Below, one piece after another: positions 33,414 through 45,133 of a stretch of DNA of 64,000 bases; the stretch's first letter is position 1; every line of letters begins with the position of its first letter. The stretch spans positions 1,281,393 to 1,345,392 of the forward strand of contig NC_033624.1 in the NCBI RefSeq assembly GCF_001540865.1. The letters are read 5' to 3'. The DNA comes from Ananas comosus (lineage: Eukaryota; Streptophyta; Magnoliopsida; Poales; Bromeliaceae). The notes beneath the pieces were generated by a model. That model made no database searches. It had not been told where the DNA came from and was given only the letters and a program-made list of their open reading frames with translations. A program made the translations under genes and the position numbers.

Positions 33414-35803
33414 TTACACTCAATCTTTTTATTTAGTAGTTAATTAGTACTAAACGTGTTGTACATATATCCTGTGTGTATGATCTGATTCAGCGATACG
33501 TTTCGTCGCATAGTGAAGAAGAAATCAATTGAGAACTTCAAAGGGTTACCCTACGTGATCACTCTATTAAGCACTTCTCTATGGACTTTCTACGGTCTCC
33601 TCAAGCCCGGGGGCCTTCTAATCGTCACGGTGAATGGCGCGGGCGCTGCACTAGAAGCTATTTACGTGACTATTTTTCTTATCTACGCCCCGAATGATAT
33701 GAGAGTGAGTTATTCAACTTTGTCGATCCATTTTTTATTTCTTGTTTGATTAATTTGATCAGTGCGTTCTGAAATTGAAATTGAAATTGAAATTGAAATT
33801 TTTGAATTCGGGTTTGGATTTAGATGAGGATGGTAAAGTTGGTGGGGTTGTTGAACGTGGGGTTTCTCGGGGTGGTGGTGCTGGTGACGCTCCTGGCGTT
33901 GCATGGGGGCGTCCGCATAGTTGTCGTGGGGGTCCTATGCGCCGGGTTGACTATAGGAATGTATGCGGCACCACTCGCGGCCATGGTAATTATGCAAATT
34001 CCTTTCTCTTCTTATTTGATCTTAATCTCTATATATGTTTACTAAAAATAATACTTAACAGAAGGGAAAGTCATATTTCTCAATTTACAAGTTGTTTTTA
34101 GGAGATTGGTAGATAAAATTAATTTATTGAATTTTTGTGAATGCTAATACCATGCTAATAATTTGTTAGTTTGGGTGTTGGAGATCTCTTACGCTTGTAA
34201 TCTTCATTTCATTGCTACTATATATAACTACCTAATCTATTGTTTTTCCATTGAAATGTGTTAGATTCTGGTAAAATGTTGAAAATTAAAATATATACAT
34301 TGAGATATGTATCATTAATATCATTAATATGAAACAGCTAAATTTAGAATTTGAGATGTTTATCAAGTCTTTTGATACTTGCGATAAGGAACGGGTGGGT
34401 ATATGTATGTTGAGATATATAGATGAGAGGCCACGCTGCTGCAGTTCCTTTTTCTGACAATAATTTAATTTCTTTATTGGATCGTGGCATGTCAGTGTAC
34501 TATTGGCACAGTGAAGAATCTTTTCTATTTTTCTTAAGTTAATAACTTTTGATGAATAATTAAATAAATTAGTTTTGCAAAGCTAGAACCATAACATATT
34601 GTTTTACTATATAAAAACTAATAGAAAAACTAGTTAGTTATCATCCTTTTCAAAACCACTTCAATATTGAAAATTTGTGGTTTTCATGGAAAGTTTAGAA
34701 ATTAAAACATGTGGAGAGGGAAAATTTGTGATTTGGGTCCAGTTAAATATGCCTTAATTTAATTTTCTAATTAAACAATGGACAGTGACTACTTACCAAG
34801 AATTGCTAGCATACCTACCATGGTCCATTCTAGTGCAAAAAACATAGAAGAAATATTAATTGTGTACCGAACACTTTACATGCATGTCGAGTACCATAAA
34901 AAGATTATACAATTATTACTACCTATATCCTTATTTTGATGGCTTAATGTGTTCAAATAGAGTATGATAATACATCTTTTGTATATCTTGTGTATTTTGC
35001 GTTGCAGAGTATGGTGGTGAGAACAAAGAGTGTGGAGTACATGCCCTTCTTTCTCTCCTTCTTCCTCTTCCTCAATGGTGGGGTTTGGAGCATTTATTCA
35101 GTGCTAGTGAGAGATTATTTCATTGGTGTAAGTACTCAATAAGTTTTATGTTCATTGGCCTTTTTTACTTATAGGTCTTTTTACTTGGAACTTTTACTGT
35201 TTTCTCCTTAATTATGGAGTATATATTTGGAGATATCTACTTGAAGAGGGTAAATATTAATATTTCTCCAAGGAAGGGGTAAAAAGAAAAAATTGAAGGT
35301 ATGAATCTTTCGCATTTATTTTAATGGCCTTGTATATCAATGACATATAAATATATAGCTAATTAATTAAAAGATTGGGAAGGCGAAAAATGTTACTTCA
35401 TCTTTGACATTAGAGGTTGTTTCCGTGATTCAAATTAATGTTGTTAAATTATTGTTGTAATTGAGTTATTGATGTACACTTTCAGGTCCCAAATGCCATT
35501 GGGTTCGTCTTGGGTTCAACTCAATTGATCCTCTATGCCATTTATAGAAAGAAAACACCGCCACCGCCGAAGAAGGCGTCGGAGCCGGACGAGGAGGAGG
35601 GCTCAGCACACCTAATGACCCAAGCGGAAATGGCCCAACTAAAGCCCTTGAGTAAAGGGGCTAGCCTACCGAAGCCGGCCCGTCAACATAGCCTAACTAA
35701 CAACATCATGAAGTCTCTTTCCACGACTGCTTATGAACTACAATCAATTTGGTATCAGAACGAGTATATAAAGAGTCCAGAGGAGAACCACCTCTCGAAA
35801 TGA
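33101..35803 (+). CDS. SWEET16: SWEET sugar transporter, clade IV (SWEET16-like)
   Basis: Bidirectional sugar uniporter with two MtN3/saliva repeats and seven membrane helices. Clade IV members act at the tonoplast on fructose, glucose or sucrose. Exons are 33101-33134, 33244-33280, 33494-33704, 33824-33985, 35008-35127 and 35486-35803, giving 293 residues. The sequence begins MADLSFIVGIVGNVISILVF. Conserved parts are ASPIDTFRRIVKKKS, GLPYVITLLSTSLWTFYGLL, VNGAGAALEAIYV, YAAPLAAM, KSVEYMPFFLSFFLFLNGGV and VPNAIGFVLGSTQL. The prolines near the cytosolic ends of helices 1, 2, 5 and 6, and the paired Trp/Asn pocket residues, are present. The long hydrophilic tail (HLMTQAEMAQLKP… SLPKPARQHS…) matches SWEET16-type proteins. 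Intron 2 contains a long AT microsatellite with an N at 33320. Confidence 0.95.
33299..33410. repeat. (AT)n microsatellite in SWEET intron 2
   Basis: More than 50 AT units interrupted by an N and a GATC at 33320-33324. The tract begins about 20 bases after the intron 2 donor (33281). Its true length is unresolved. Confidence 0.85.
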
Positions 35804-36550
35804 ACCTAAGTAGTTGTCTTTGACTCTTACTATGAGATCAAGTGTACACATGAACATAAATTTCATTATCTATACACTTTCAAACTATGTACAATTTCAG
35901 AAGTTACTCTCTTTTTTGTGTGATTGTAGTAATTAAGCATATTCTGCTAGCTGTAATGGGATGTTATTATTTATTATTTATGAGGAAAAATTATGAGGAT
36001 GAACCTATTTGTTGCACTAATTCATTCCTTCCAAGTATTTGTCTTGTATGAGGCAAAAAAAACACAAAGTAAAAGTATCTCATGTTATAGTACAGGGTTT
36101 GAGAGGCAAAAAAACACAAAGTAAAAGCATTAAGTTTTTCTTGAAAGAACAAGCACCAGCTCATCTAGTAACTCAAATTCCCTTAGCCAAATATTACAGG
36201 TGGGGTAAATTAAATGTATAGGATGTCCCTGATATTTTACCCAAGTTTCACTTAAGTACTCCCTATTTTTTTTGTGTTTGGCATTACTTGTAGATGTGGT
36301 ATTACTTCAGATATTCAGGTTGAGTAAAGATACATTATACATAGTATTTTTTTAAGTTTTACAGAAAAAAATTGTGCTTCCCATGAAATGTGCCTCTTCT
36401 GGGAATAATGTAGAAAACTCTGCAACATCGTCCCATAGTAGCTGGGAAAGGGTGATAAGAAGTCATTGTAATGAATCCAATTACTTTTATGGTTTCTCTA
36501 TAATTTTCTCTATATGAATATATGATGCTCAGAAAGAGTCATATAGAAAG
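35804..36550. other. 3' flank of the SWEET gene
   Basis: 3' UTR and AT-rich DNA. A 30-base word (GAGGCAAAAAAACACAAAGT…) is duplicated at about 36050 and 36102. No gene was seen. Confidence 0.4.
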
Positions 36551-36852
36551 AGAATCATTTTTCGATCCGATGCGGAACTATTGGGACGTTACAAACTCTC
36601 TTGTTAAGACTCCGACGTTCTCGTCATGTCCAAACCAGCTCCCACCAAAATCCGTAGCTCTCACACTTTCGACTAATTAATATTCGGTTCTGATGTCAAT
36701 TGTAACGATTCGATCCGTTAGTAATAATAACTTGTTGGACCAAACTACCAATCCAAAATACTTAGGTTCAGTTATTATTACTAGTGTATAGGGCTTATAT
36801 ATTCGAATTAGAATTATTTTTCTATCCGATATGAAATTATTGAGACATAACA
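36551..36852 (-). mobile_element. LTR-retrotransposon / TRIM-like remnant
   Basis: Read on the minus strand, a 152-bp LTR (36852 to 36701) starts TGTTATGTCTCAATAATTTC and ends CGTTACA. It is followed by ATTGACATCAGAACC, a degenerate match to the tRNA-Met primer site TGGTATCAGAGCC, then about 107 bp of interior. A second, truncated LTR start (36593 to 36551, TGTAACGTCCCAATAGTTCC) follows. The two LTR starts are clearly related but diverged. There is no coding capacity. Confidence 0.5.
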
Positions 36853-38065
36853 GATATAATGCCTATTTAGCTACGTGGTTAGAACCAAGTTATCAGCGCA
36901 AGCACCGTAACGGGACACTCCGCGCTAGACCAAACAAGGCCATAGATGTTAAGGCCACGATTATGTTGTTGATTTTTTTTCTTTTTTTCTTTTTTTTCGT
37001 TTTTCCTGCTATGGAAAAGAGAGTGTTTTGCACCTAGAATAATTTTAAGCCTGCTTTCTATTGCTTTCACTTGGAGCTAGCACTACTGATCTTGCAGTCA
37101 TTACTATTGTTAAGGATGGTGGAGATGGTTATTAACACTTTTAAAGCTCTTTGCCTTTTTAGGCCACTGAATAATCTGATTAAAGACTCACAGATTCCAC
37201 AGATTTGCAATATTGGTTGCTTTCCTTGGTAATCAAGTATTACCAACTTTAGGCCATTTAGTAAAATCCAGCTCACTATAATGCACTTAAACTCTTCTAA
37301 TATCATGTAAAATAATTATTATACTATAAAAAATTTAAATGATTAGAGAACGATATTTATATATTTTTATATTTAGCATATATTCAAATGGACACAGTCC
37401 GTCTCTTCAAGTAAGCATAGATAAGATTAAAAAAAAAAAAAAAATCTTTCGCTTTATTTTTTATTTATTATTATTATTATTTTTTTATGTTAAGGACGGT
37501 GTTGTGGGCTCGAGGCGAGAAAGAAAAGCACGACTCGAACATTGAATTTGAAAAAGGCAAGTAGGTGGAATCTAATGCAGAGCCAAAGCTGTCACGCAGT
37601 GCTTGCGGTGACGAAACGCGTCAGCTTCATTAATTGTTAAAAATTATTATTTATTATTATTGTAAGTTACCCGTTACATATGCGGAACAAGGACTACGCT
37701 TAATTCGTGTCACCTCATTTATTAAGCACAATTAATAAAATCATTAGATTAATTAGTAAAGCTACATGTACGCAGCTTGTAATTTTCCAAAAATAGGTTA
37801 ATTAAGATGCATGGAATTTCATAAGGGTGAAATAAAGAAAAGATAATAAAAGAATTAAAGAGTTTCATAACGCGGCATCGTATATAAATATAATATAATA
37901 GTGTCTATTTTTATTTATAATCTTAACTCGGCCAACCTACTATTAAACCGCAAGAAACTGCAGCATCACACAAGCGGTCTTTTGAAGCATACGGACGCCA
38001 ACTGGAGACAGATGGAAACTTCTAGAAGGTTCTGGACCATCCAATCATACATATATAGCACTGCT
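36853..38065. other. Intergenic before the LEA gene
   Basis: No gene was seen. The last 150 bases are the presumed 3' UTR of the minus-strand LEA gene. Confidence 0.4.
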
Positions 38066-38574
38066 TCACTTTTTCGGATTCAGAAGCACCTCTCGGAGCC
38101 CCGCAGCGTCCATCTCCCCGGCCCGATTCGCCGGTCGGTAGTACCCAGTCACCGGATCCGGCAACCATGCCACCGCATCCGCCTCCGCATCCGCCGAAGC
38201 GCCTCTCCTTCCGCGCATAAACGTCGCCGCGGTTTCCTCCGCCGTCCCACCCCTCCTACCCGCTCCCATCACCGCCGCCGCTCCAGAGTAAGCCCTCCTG
38301 TATCATGTGAAACAACCGTTTATCTCTATAAATATTAAAGTATGTAAAAAAAAAAAAAAGGTGAATGAACGATTTTCGAGATTTAAGATTAGCTATGATT
38401 GGATGTAATCATGTAAATAATAATTTATTTTTAAATATTTAGAGCGCTAAATGAAAAAAAATAATTATGGTATATTTTAATTGGGGCGAGATCTCGGCGT
38501 TACCGGTTGGCGAGGAGGGCGACGCCTTCGTAGAGAGCCGCGAACACGCCTGCGTTGGAGAGAGCGCGAGCCAT
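38066..38574 (-). CDS. LEA_3 family protein (LEA5/SAG21-like)
   Basis: Small stress-induced late-embryogenesis-abundant protein. Family members are mitochondrial and respond to ABA, drought and oxidative stress. Minus-strand exons are 38504-38574 and 38066-38297, with a GT-AG intron and 100 residues. It starts MARALSNAGVFAALYEGVAL, with the arginine-bearing, hydroxyl- and alanine-rich N-terminus expected of a mitochondrial presequence, then RRAYSGAAAVMGAGRRGG. The diagnostic C-terminal block is WLPDPVTGYYRPANRAGEMD, ending LREVLLNPKK. Length and two-exon structure match the family. Promoter ABRE elements support stress or ABA regulation. Confidence 0.93.
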
Positions 38575-38657
38575 CTGATCTTGATCAAGCGGCCGGGATC
38601 CCGCGCTACAGCGATCGAAGAGATCTCTTCTTCGCTACAGCGGGGGAACCGGCTCCG

Positions 38658-38897
38658 CCTCTCTCTCTCTCTCTCTCTCTCTCTCGCAAGTCGGGGAGGA
38701 GGAAGAAGCGGAGAGGAGCGCGGATATTTATAGACGGGTCGATGAGGACGGGACCCGTTGAGATGTCGACACGTGTGAGTAGATCAGCGGGGGTCGCTCC
38801 ACTAATACAATTGGGCCGAAGCGGGAGGTGGCACCTTAGTGGGTCCCACAGGAGGGTGGGGGCCCACCGTGGGTATTGCGCATGGTCGACACGTGGC
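38658..38897 (-). promoter_or_regulatory. LEA gene promoter: TATA box, GA tract and two ABRE-type G-boxes
   Basis: On the minus strand TATAAATA lies at about 38733-38726, with a GA repeat (38660-38686) in the presumed 5' leader. CACGTG cores lie at 38770-38775 and 38890-38895; the second is the full ABRE CACGTGGC on the plus strand. Each is preceded by GTCGA. Paired ABREs within 200 bases of a TATA box are typical of ABA-responsive promoters. Confidence 0.65.
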
Positions 38898-40089
38898 GAG
38901 CGGGGTGTCGTAGAATCTAGACGATTCTGGGGGAGTAACGAGTGGCGTTGGAGTTTGCGCCGCTTGGGTCGTCTAAGAGCCGGATTCCGTCAAAGCCGAG
39001 TCCGTCCCTCCACACCGTTTTGACCCACCGAGTAAATCATTATTTATTATTTATTTTTTATTATTTTTTAACTCATTGCAATGTTGGTAAATATCTCGTA
39101 TTTTAAGAAACACATCAACAGAAGCTTAAACAATCCGAACCGTCCATTTCAATGTTTGGTTCAGATTTTCCTATAATACTACTATATTTGGTTTATATGG
39201 TTTATAATCTTTGTTTGGTTTCAATGTTGAGACAAATCAACACCTATTAAAGGAGAATCGAATGACAAATTACCCAAAAAAAAAAAAACAAGAGGCCACG
39301 ATTAAACACGAAGTAAAGCAAAGGTGCAATCCATCAAAGAGCTCCGTGCACAAGGTGTTTGAAGAAACGCCCAAGAGAAAGCCAAAAAGCAACAACTTTT
39401 GCCCAAATCCCCAAATCCAAGAGATCTAATGGAGAAAACCCAAATCCTAAATTGAGGAAGCGGGCTAAAAAAATTGATAAAAACCAGATTTTAGCATTGC
39501 CCCATAACAGAAACAATAAGGAATCAAACTGAGATTGTGAGTTTTAGTACATGGGTGTTTTTCTTTTTTAAAAAAAGGTCTTTTAATGACTTTGGGGTGA
39601 GAAGGATTTTTTAAGATATTTAGTTAATGATATTGCTCATAAATGAGTTTTAAAATTAAAATTTATTTATTCTTATATGATCATACGATTATTTAATATA
39701 ATTTATTTTATTTATTCTTATATGGATTGAAACCGGTTGGCTTTATAAATTTGATTTCTTGTGTGTTTTTTTTAAATTTATGTCTTATATTGCTTATTAA
39801 TAAAATTAATCAAGTACAAATTATATTAATTTATAATTTATAAAAAAAATAATATTAAATATGATCATAAATATAATTTTGGAATAGACTATATACACTT
39901 CACTATAAAAATTTCTGAATTTTATAAAACAAACCAAACAAAGTAGTTCTATATACACAATAATTCAGTATTTTATTACTGTATTGAATCAAACGCAGTA
40001 ATATAATATCAGTAATAATCATATTTAAAAATTTTAGATATATGATTATGTCGAAATAATCTATAATGCTGCACAACTCGAGCCAAATA
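38898..40089. other. Intergenic left of the phylloplanin relic
   Basis: AT-rich from about 39025. No gene was seen. Confidence 0.35.
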
Positions 40090-40274
40090 CATTCGAAGCG
40101 TAATATTATGGTATAAAATGTACTGTAGTGAGTTTTTAAAAATATCTATTGATTCAGATGGTGCGTATTGATTGAGGTGATGATGATGTACTTGATTATT
40201 AGGATTACCTGTTGCGTCGTTATCTTTAATATTTGTTCTCAAGCACACGCAATAGTTGATAAAGCATGTCCCCA

Positions 40275-40412
40275 TCAATGCTATCTTAATTTGATATGTT
40301 TGTATCCTAATAAGTGGTAAAATATCGGGGTCCAATAAGGAACCATCAGTGCTATCTTAATTTGATATGTTTGTATCCTAAGTGGTAAAATATCGGGGCC
40401 CAATAAGGAAGA
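40275..40412. repeat. 65-bp tandem duplication
   Basis: The block GCTATCTTAATTTGATATGT…GGTAAAATATCGGG.CCCAAT is present twice in direct tandem at about 40279-40345 and 40350-40412 with a few differences. Confidence 0.75.
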
Positions 40413-40473
40413 ATTGGTGTAGGAATTACTCATTGAGGAGACATTCCTTTTTTTATCTTATGGTTTGAAGATT

Positions 40474-40900
40474 CTTTTTTTCTTAAGAAAAAGATAGCAC
40501 GTTACCCGTTTCATTCATTACGAAGTTGAATTAAGATACAAGACTGAGGCATCACTGGCCTCGATAGTGGTGAAACAAAACAGATTGCGAAAAAAGAAAA
40601 AAGAGGAGAAAAGAGTAAATTATTAGCGATTACATTGATGTCTATCCATTGAGCTAAGGTGCTCCCACTGGTTCGCCAGCTGTTTAATCTTGAAGGCTCT
40701 AGCACATGGGTCTGTCCGGGTCATCCAAAAAATCGCACCATTCATGATCTCCCAAATAACTTACCAACAGGCTATTACTCTAATAAGCCCGTTGTTCATC
40801 GATTGCGCCCCCTTCCTTTCTTTCCATCTATCCCAGACCAAGTTCACGTCTTCACACACTTATGGTCTAAAGTTTATATTCATTTATGTTGAGGATATCC
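40474..40900 (-). mobile_element. 5'-truncated LINE, 3' end only
   Basis: Same family and orientation as 31053-31431. From the right on the minus strand it carries the WDRWKE-type region, the CWWVIWEIMNGAI-like stretch, and the tail AATGAATGAAACGGGTAACG then TGCTATC. A short duplication TGAAGATT at 40466-40473 and 40901-40908 may be the target site. The frame is broken. Confidence 0.65.
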
Positions 40901-41431
40901 TGAAGATTATGATTTTATAACTTAATTTTGGTGTTCTTAATTTGTGGTTATTGGCTATTTACAGGAAAAAAATTAATTAAAGAAAGCGATTTGCAGCCGC
41001 CTTTTATGACTATTTATTTGTTGCTTTTATTAGTAGATTATGAGACTCCAAATCCAAATTTAGTATGAGCAATGTCTATTTATGGCAAAATAAGTACAAT
41101 TATTACAAAAACATCCATAAATAATGAGATATTATAAGATATATATACCAACATTTATTTGCAGTTGGTGCCGTTCACTTCATTTGAACACCTGGACTGC
41201 AAAAACCAAAAAGACAAAAAGAAGGAAAATTTGAATCAAGACAACATGTATTGACGTCATTGCGATGGTCCATGAAAACTCATCTTAATAGACTAGGTTA
41301 GCTCATGAGATATTTCCCTGGACTTAACACGGGTTTGTGTAGATGTAGGTTGCTGTCCACTTCATTTTGAATGAACTCGATCTATTAGAAATGTAAAATA
41401 ACTAAATTTCGAATACAGAATTTTAGATACC

Positions 41432-41603
41432 GGACCGTCCGTCCCTAGAGCAAGTGGTAAAGGGCTTGGTGGTTGGTACTTGATACTCGAGACCCAAGTT
41501 CGAATTCTAGTTGATTCACATTTTCAGCTAAGTTTATTTCTAAATGAAATAAACGAAACAGGTAGCATGCTACCTATCTCTCAAAAAAAAAAGAAAAAAG
41601 AGG
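41432..41603 (+). mobile_element. tRNA-derived SINE
   Basis: Full-length plus-strand copy with a perfect 12-bp target duplication ATTTTAGATACC (41420-41431 and 41604-41615). It has a TAGAGCAAGTGGTAAAGGGC box-A region, an AAGTTCGAATTCT box-B region, the tail GGTAGCATGCTACCTATCTC and an A-rich 3' end. Confidence 0.88.
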
Positions 41604-41615
41604 ATTTTAGATACC

Positions 41616-42750
41616 AGCTGTTAAATTTTTAATCAATTGTGCTAGATATAGCCGGTCGTCCTATGTTTTGTAGTTAAAGAAAAAATAAATTAGTTCACAT
41701 AAATAATTGGGTTGTTTGCAAAAAAAACTACGGACCATTCTCCTCCAATGAGAAACAGTATAAGGAAGTTGCCACTCTGACTAAAAAGAGAATCACCATG
41801 TCAATCCTAAATTTGTTTGGAGGGAACGCTTGCAATAATTACTTTTTTTACTTTTAAGTTTAGAATGTGTTTGATTTGATGTGAAAGTGAAGTGAAAAAT
41901 TATTTTCGGTCCGAAAATGCTTTCCGGATCATTTGGTATGTTGGTGTAAAAATTTTTTCGGTGAAAAACACTTTTACATATTTTGAAGAGAATTGCTCTA
42001 TTCATTTTCCACGTGAGATCATCAGAAAACGAAAACCACAAAGCAAAAAAACATGGCTAACACGGTAATCTTCGTGAACCGCATCAGATGAAGGTCCACG
42101 ATAGACCTCTCTCTCTCTCATTGTATATAGAGTATAAGAAATATTGATGTAGAATTCATATGATATCTAGCTAATGGAAAAATTGGCATTAAAATATAGA
42201 ATAGAGAAAATTATATGGATAGAACACTGATGGGTAATAAAGAGAAAATAGAGACATAGATATTGTAGCAATTTTAATAAAAACTGTTGAGTTAATGGGA
42301 TGATGTTGATGATGGTGCTAATGATGAATTTGCTTAGTTTTCATTATCTTTGTTCTCGGGCACAAGCAAAAGTTGATAAAACCAGTTGCAATCAATTTTA
42401 TTTTATTTTATTTTATATACCAACAATGATATTTGTATGCCTGCTTTTCAAAAAAAGTAAAACAATAAAAGTTTTTATATACCAGCTGGTAAATATTGGG
42501 ACCCAATTAAAATGCCACTGAGAAAGAGCTTTACAATTAATTAGCATACACTAGATATTTGTAGCTAGGAACTCTCCATCGGAGAGACATTAATTTTCTT
42601 TTATATTTTTTGTAGAAGTCTATACGTTAACAGCCCATCATATTGAAGTGTTGGCAAAGGAATGTGCTGAGTTTTGTCGAATTTAATAGATTTAATGACA
42701 AAAAATTTGATAGCATCAAGTGCTTGGTGCTATCGATAGCATTATAGTCG

Positions 42751-42814
<64 letters not shown>

Positions 42815-43369
42815 NTATATATATGAAATTTTTTAAGGCAAGCCCTTAAGAACTTGTAATGTTTATTGTACAAAATTTTTTAAGGCAAGCCCTTAAGAAC
42901 TTGTAATGTGCATGTAAATATTTGTTGTGTATTTTCTCGCAAAAAGGGTATCTCATTTTTATTTATTATTTAACTTATGTTACGAAGAGAGTCATATGTA
43001 TGCTTGTTGATTCTTTTCTCCAAATTTTCACCCACTTTCAAAAATCTTCTTCGAAAAAAAAAAACTCTGTAATATTAATTAACCACCCAAGTGATACAAG
43101 ATCGAGGTTAACACTTAAAACACGTACATATATAATAGAGTTTTATAGAAGCACAGAATAAATACACACAAGCTACAGCCATGTACGTACGTAAATACAC
43201 TTATTCCCACCATCCAGCTTAGTGAGAACTTCATTTCAATTATCATGCGCATAAATAACACCCTTAGGGTGCATTATTCATAACTAGATATATATATATA
43301 TATAGCTAGATTACATTTTGCAGTGATGTCCTTGAGAAAGCGCAGAAATAATTGATAGAGAGTTCAATA
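41616..43369. other. Intergenic before the phylloplanin gene
   Basis: AT-rich. It contains the flank duplicated at 40.1-40.4 kb (about 42240-42590), a right end of the MITE family seen at 13.6 kb (about 42700-42755), a (CT)n tract of about 30 units ending in an N (42754-42815), a 55-base direct duplication AAATTTTTTAAGGCAAGCCC… at 42828 and 42873, and a (TA)n patch at about 43290-43305. Confidence 0.5.
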
Positions 43370-44052
43370 TTATCCGAGCAGCGGAATGAAGGAGAAGCTC
43401 GAGGGGACGAGGTTGAGGAGTCCGCTGAGGAGTCCGCCGATGAGGCCTCCTTGGAGCAGCTGCAGCGCCGACTGGAGGACTCCGGTCGCAGGGAGAGAGG
43501 CGTTGCAGGATATTAGAGGTGTTTCCACCACCAAGTTGCAGCTGTTCATAAGCGCCGACAGGAGCGAGCTCACGAGGTCCAACGATATGCTGAACGCTCC
43601 GTTGCTGTCCGTCGTCGTGCTCGCGAGCACGTTGCTTCCGCAACGGACCTGCACCGTCGCATCTGCAGTACCGGTAGTGATCATGCTGTTTAGTGTACGT
43701 AGTAGTAGTAGTAGTAGTAATTACGTGGTTACGTAGAGTGTTATTCTACTGTTTGCTATTGTTTGTATGTGAATTTTATCCGAAGCAAATGAATTTATCT
43801 ATCGATGGCAATATTGTTGAAAAGATTAATCCAAAATGGTACGTAAAAGCACAAATTCCACAATATTTAGGTATAGCTAGCTATTTTACTTGGAAACACA
43901 GGTGCAGTAGCTGCATTGATCAGATTCCCAGTGCTACAAGGGACTATGCCACTGATGAGGGCTCTCCCCAGTTGAGCTTGAGCCCGATGCGCACCCAATC
44001 CGGCAAAAACCGCGATCGCCATTGCGAAGAGAAGGGTCCTCGATATCGCCAT
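43370..44052 (-). CDS. Phylloplanin-like secreted protein
   Basis: Homologue of tobacco phylloplanin, a leaf-surface glycoprotein secreted by trichomes that inhibits oomycete or fungal spores; related to pollen Ole e 1-type domains. Minus-strand exons are 43890-44052 and 43370-43662, joined at P|N by a GT-AG intron, giving 151 residues. A clear signal peptide (MAISRTLLFAMAIAVFAGLG…RAQA, cleavage before QLG) precedes SGIVPCSTGNLINA, NATVQVRCGSNVLAST, DSNGAFSISLD and LVVETPLISCNASLPA, with a Gly/Leu-rich C-terminus ending FSFIPLLG. The cysteines after VP, in VRCG, at SCN (twice) are the conserved set. Minus-strand TATAAATACC at about 44147-44138 is a good TATA box. Confidence 0.88.
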
Positions 44053-44137
44053 GATATAACAAGATTAGCGGGGGTTAAGATGAGAGTTTGTTATGTTATG
44101 ATTTTTGTTGCTTGCTTAGTTTCTTCGCATTGGAATT

Positions 44138-44147
44138 GGTATTTATA
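44138..44147 (-). promoter_or_regulatory. TATA box of the phylloplanin gene
   Basis: Minus-strand CTATAAATACC lies about 90 bases upstream of the ATG at 44052. Confidence 0.6.
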
Positions 44148-44499
44148 GGCAAAAAAGTGAGCAATTTGCAGCCGTTTTCTATGACTCTTTCTTTCTTTCT
44201 TTCTTATTATTTGCAGTTCGTGTGGTTCACTTAACTTTGACACTTTGGATCACAGAAACAGTTTGAAATGAGACAATATTGGCCTTGCCGCGTGCTCATT
44301 TTTTTATAGGATGGTCCACGAAGAACCTTCTCATTAGATTAGATTAGATTAGCTTTAGATTGCAAATGGGACTGTCCCCACCTCCTTTTTAGTTTCATAG
44401 TGTCCTTGGATTTGGGCAATTAGTTAATGGATATATATCTATTGCGAAGATACTAGCTAGCTAGGTATGGTATGGGATATTTTCCGAGACTTGTTAATT

Positions 44500-44949
44500 G
44501 AGTCCTTCACTTAAATAAAAGCACTCATCAAGAAAAAAGCGTGGAACAGAAAAATTTACAAGAATTTTTTTTATATGTAGAAAACTTTTTCTTTTCTTTT
44601 TTTTTTTTAGTTTTTCGTTCTTTTGAATCCAAAAAACACTAACTTTTTAAGACAGTCTTTTTTAAAATTTTATGAAAAATTGGTAATTTTGTTTTCCTAA
44701 AAAAAATTGGAAAATGAAAATACTATTTTTTTCATAAAATTTGGACAAAATTTTTTCAAAGAAGCTAGTTGTTTTTTTAGCCAAACGGGCGAAAATCTTT
44801 TTTAAAAAAAATCTTGATTTTTTTAAAAAAATTGGAACGGTCGGGTTAACTGATAAAACTAAAGAGATAAAAGAAAAATGGATTGTACTTTTGGAAACCG
44901 ATAAAGTGGGCCCGTACTCTTCTCTATTCTCGATTTTTTTTTATTAGAA
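44500..44949. other. AT-rich intergenic stretch
   Basis: Poly-T/poly-A rich with many TTTTAAAAAA words. No gene or element was recognised. Confidence 0.35.
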
Positions 44950-45133
44950 AAAAAAAACTATTCAATGTATTTCTATCAATGAGAAAATTAGCATATGCTA
45001 GCGCTCCTTAAGAAAGAATTACAATGAAAAATCCTAAATTGGCGTGGAGCCAATGGTTCCTCTCTTTCTTAATTCTATTATAGGTCTCGAGCCCATGCTT
45101 AAGGAAAAATTGAATATATGTATAGTAAAATAA

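Larger units (their letters stand above)
40090..41360 (-). pseudogene. Relic of a duplicated phylloplanin locus (flanks retained, coding lost)
   Basis: The stretch about 40090-40440 resembles 42240-42590 (downstream flank of the phylloplanin gene): TTTGTTCTC..GCACA.GCAA.AGTTGATAAA, GGTAAAATATCGGG.CCCAAT and GAGACATT. The stretch about 40940-41360 resembles the phylloplanin promoter at about 44140-44490: ATTTGCAGCCG…TATGAC, ATTTGCAGTT…GGTTCACTT, GATGGTCCA.GAA and TTAGATTAG.TTAGCT-like words. Order and orientation agree. Between the two flanks, where the gene should be, there is only a LINE 3' end (40474-40900). I infer a tandem duplicate whose coding region was deleted. Confidence 0.5.

Noticed and set aside
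43693..44148. 151-residue plus-strand open frame over the phylloplanin gene
   Set aside because: Antisense shadow of the intron and exon 1. The minus strand has the signal peptide, splice sites and family motifs.
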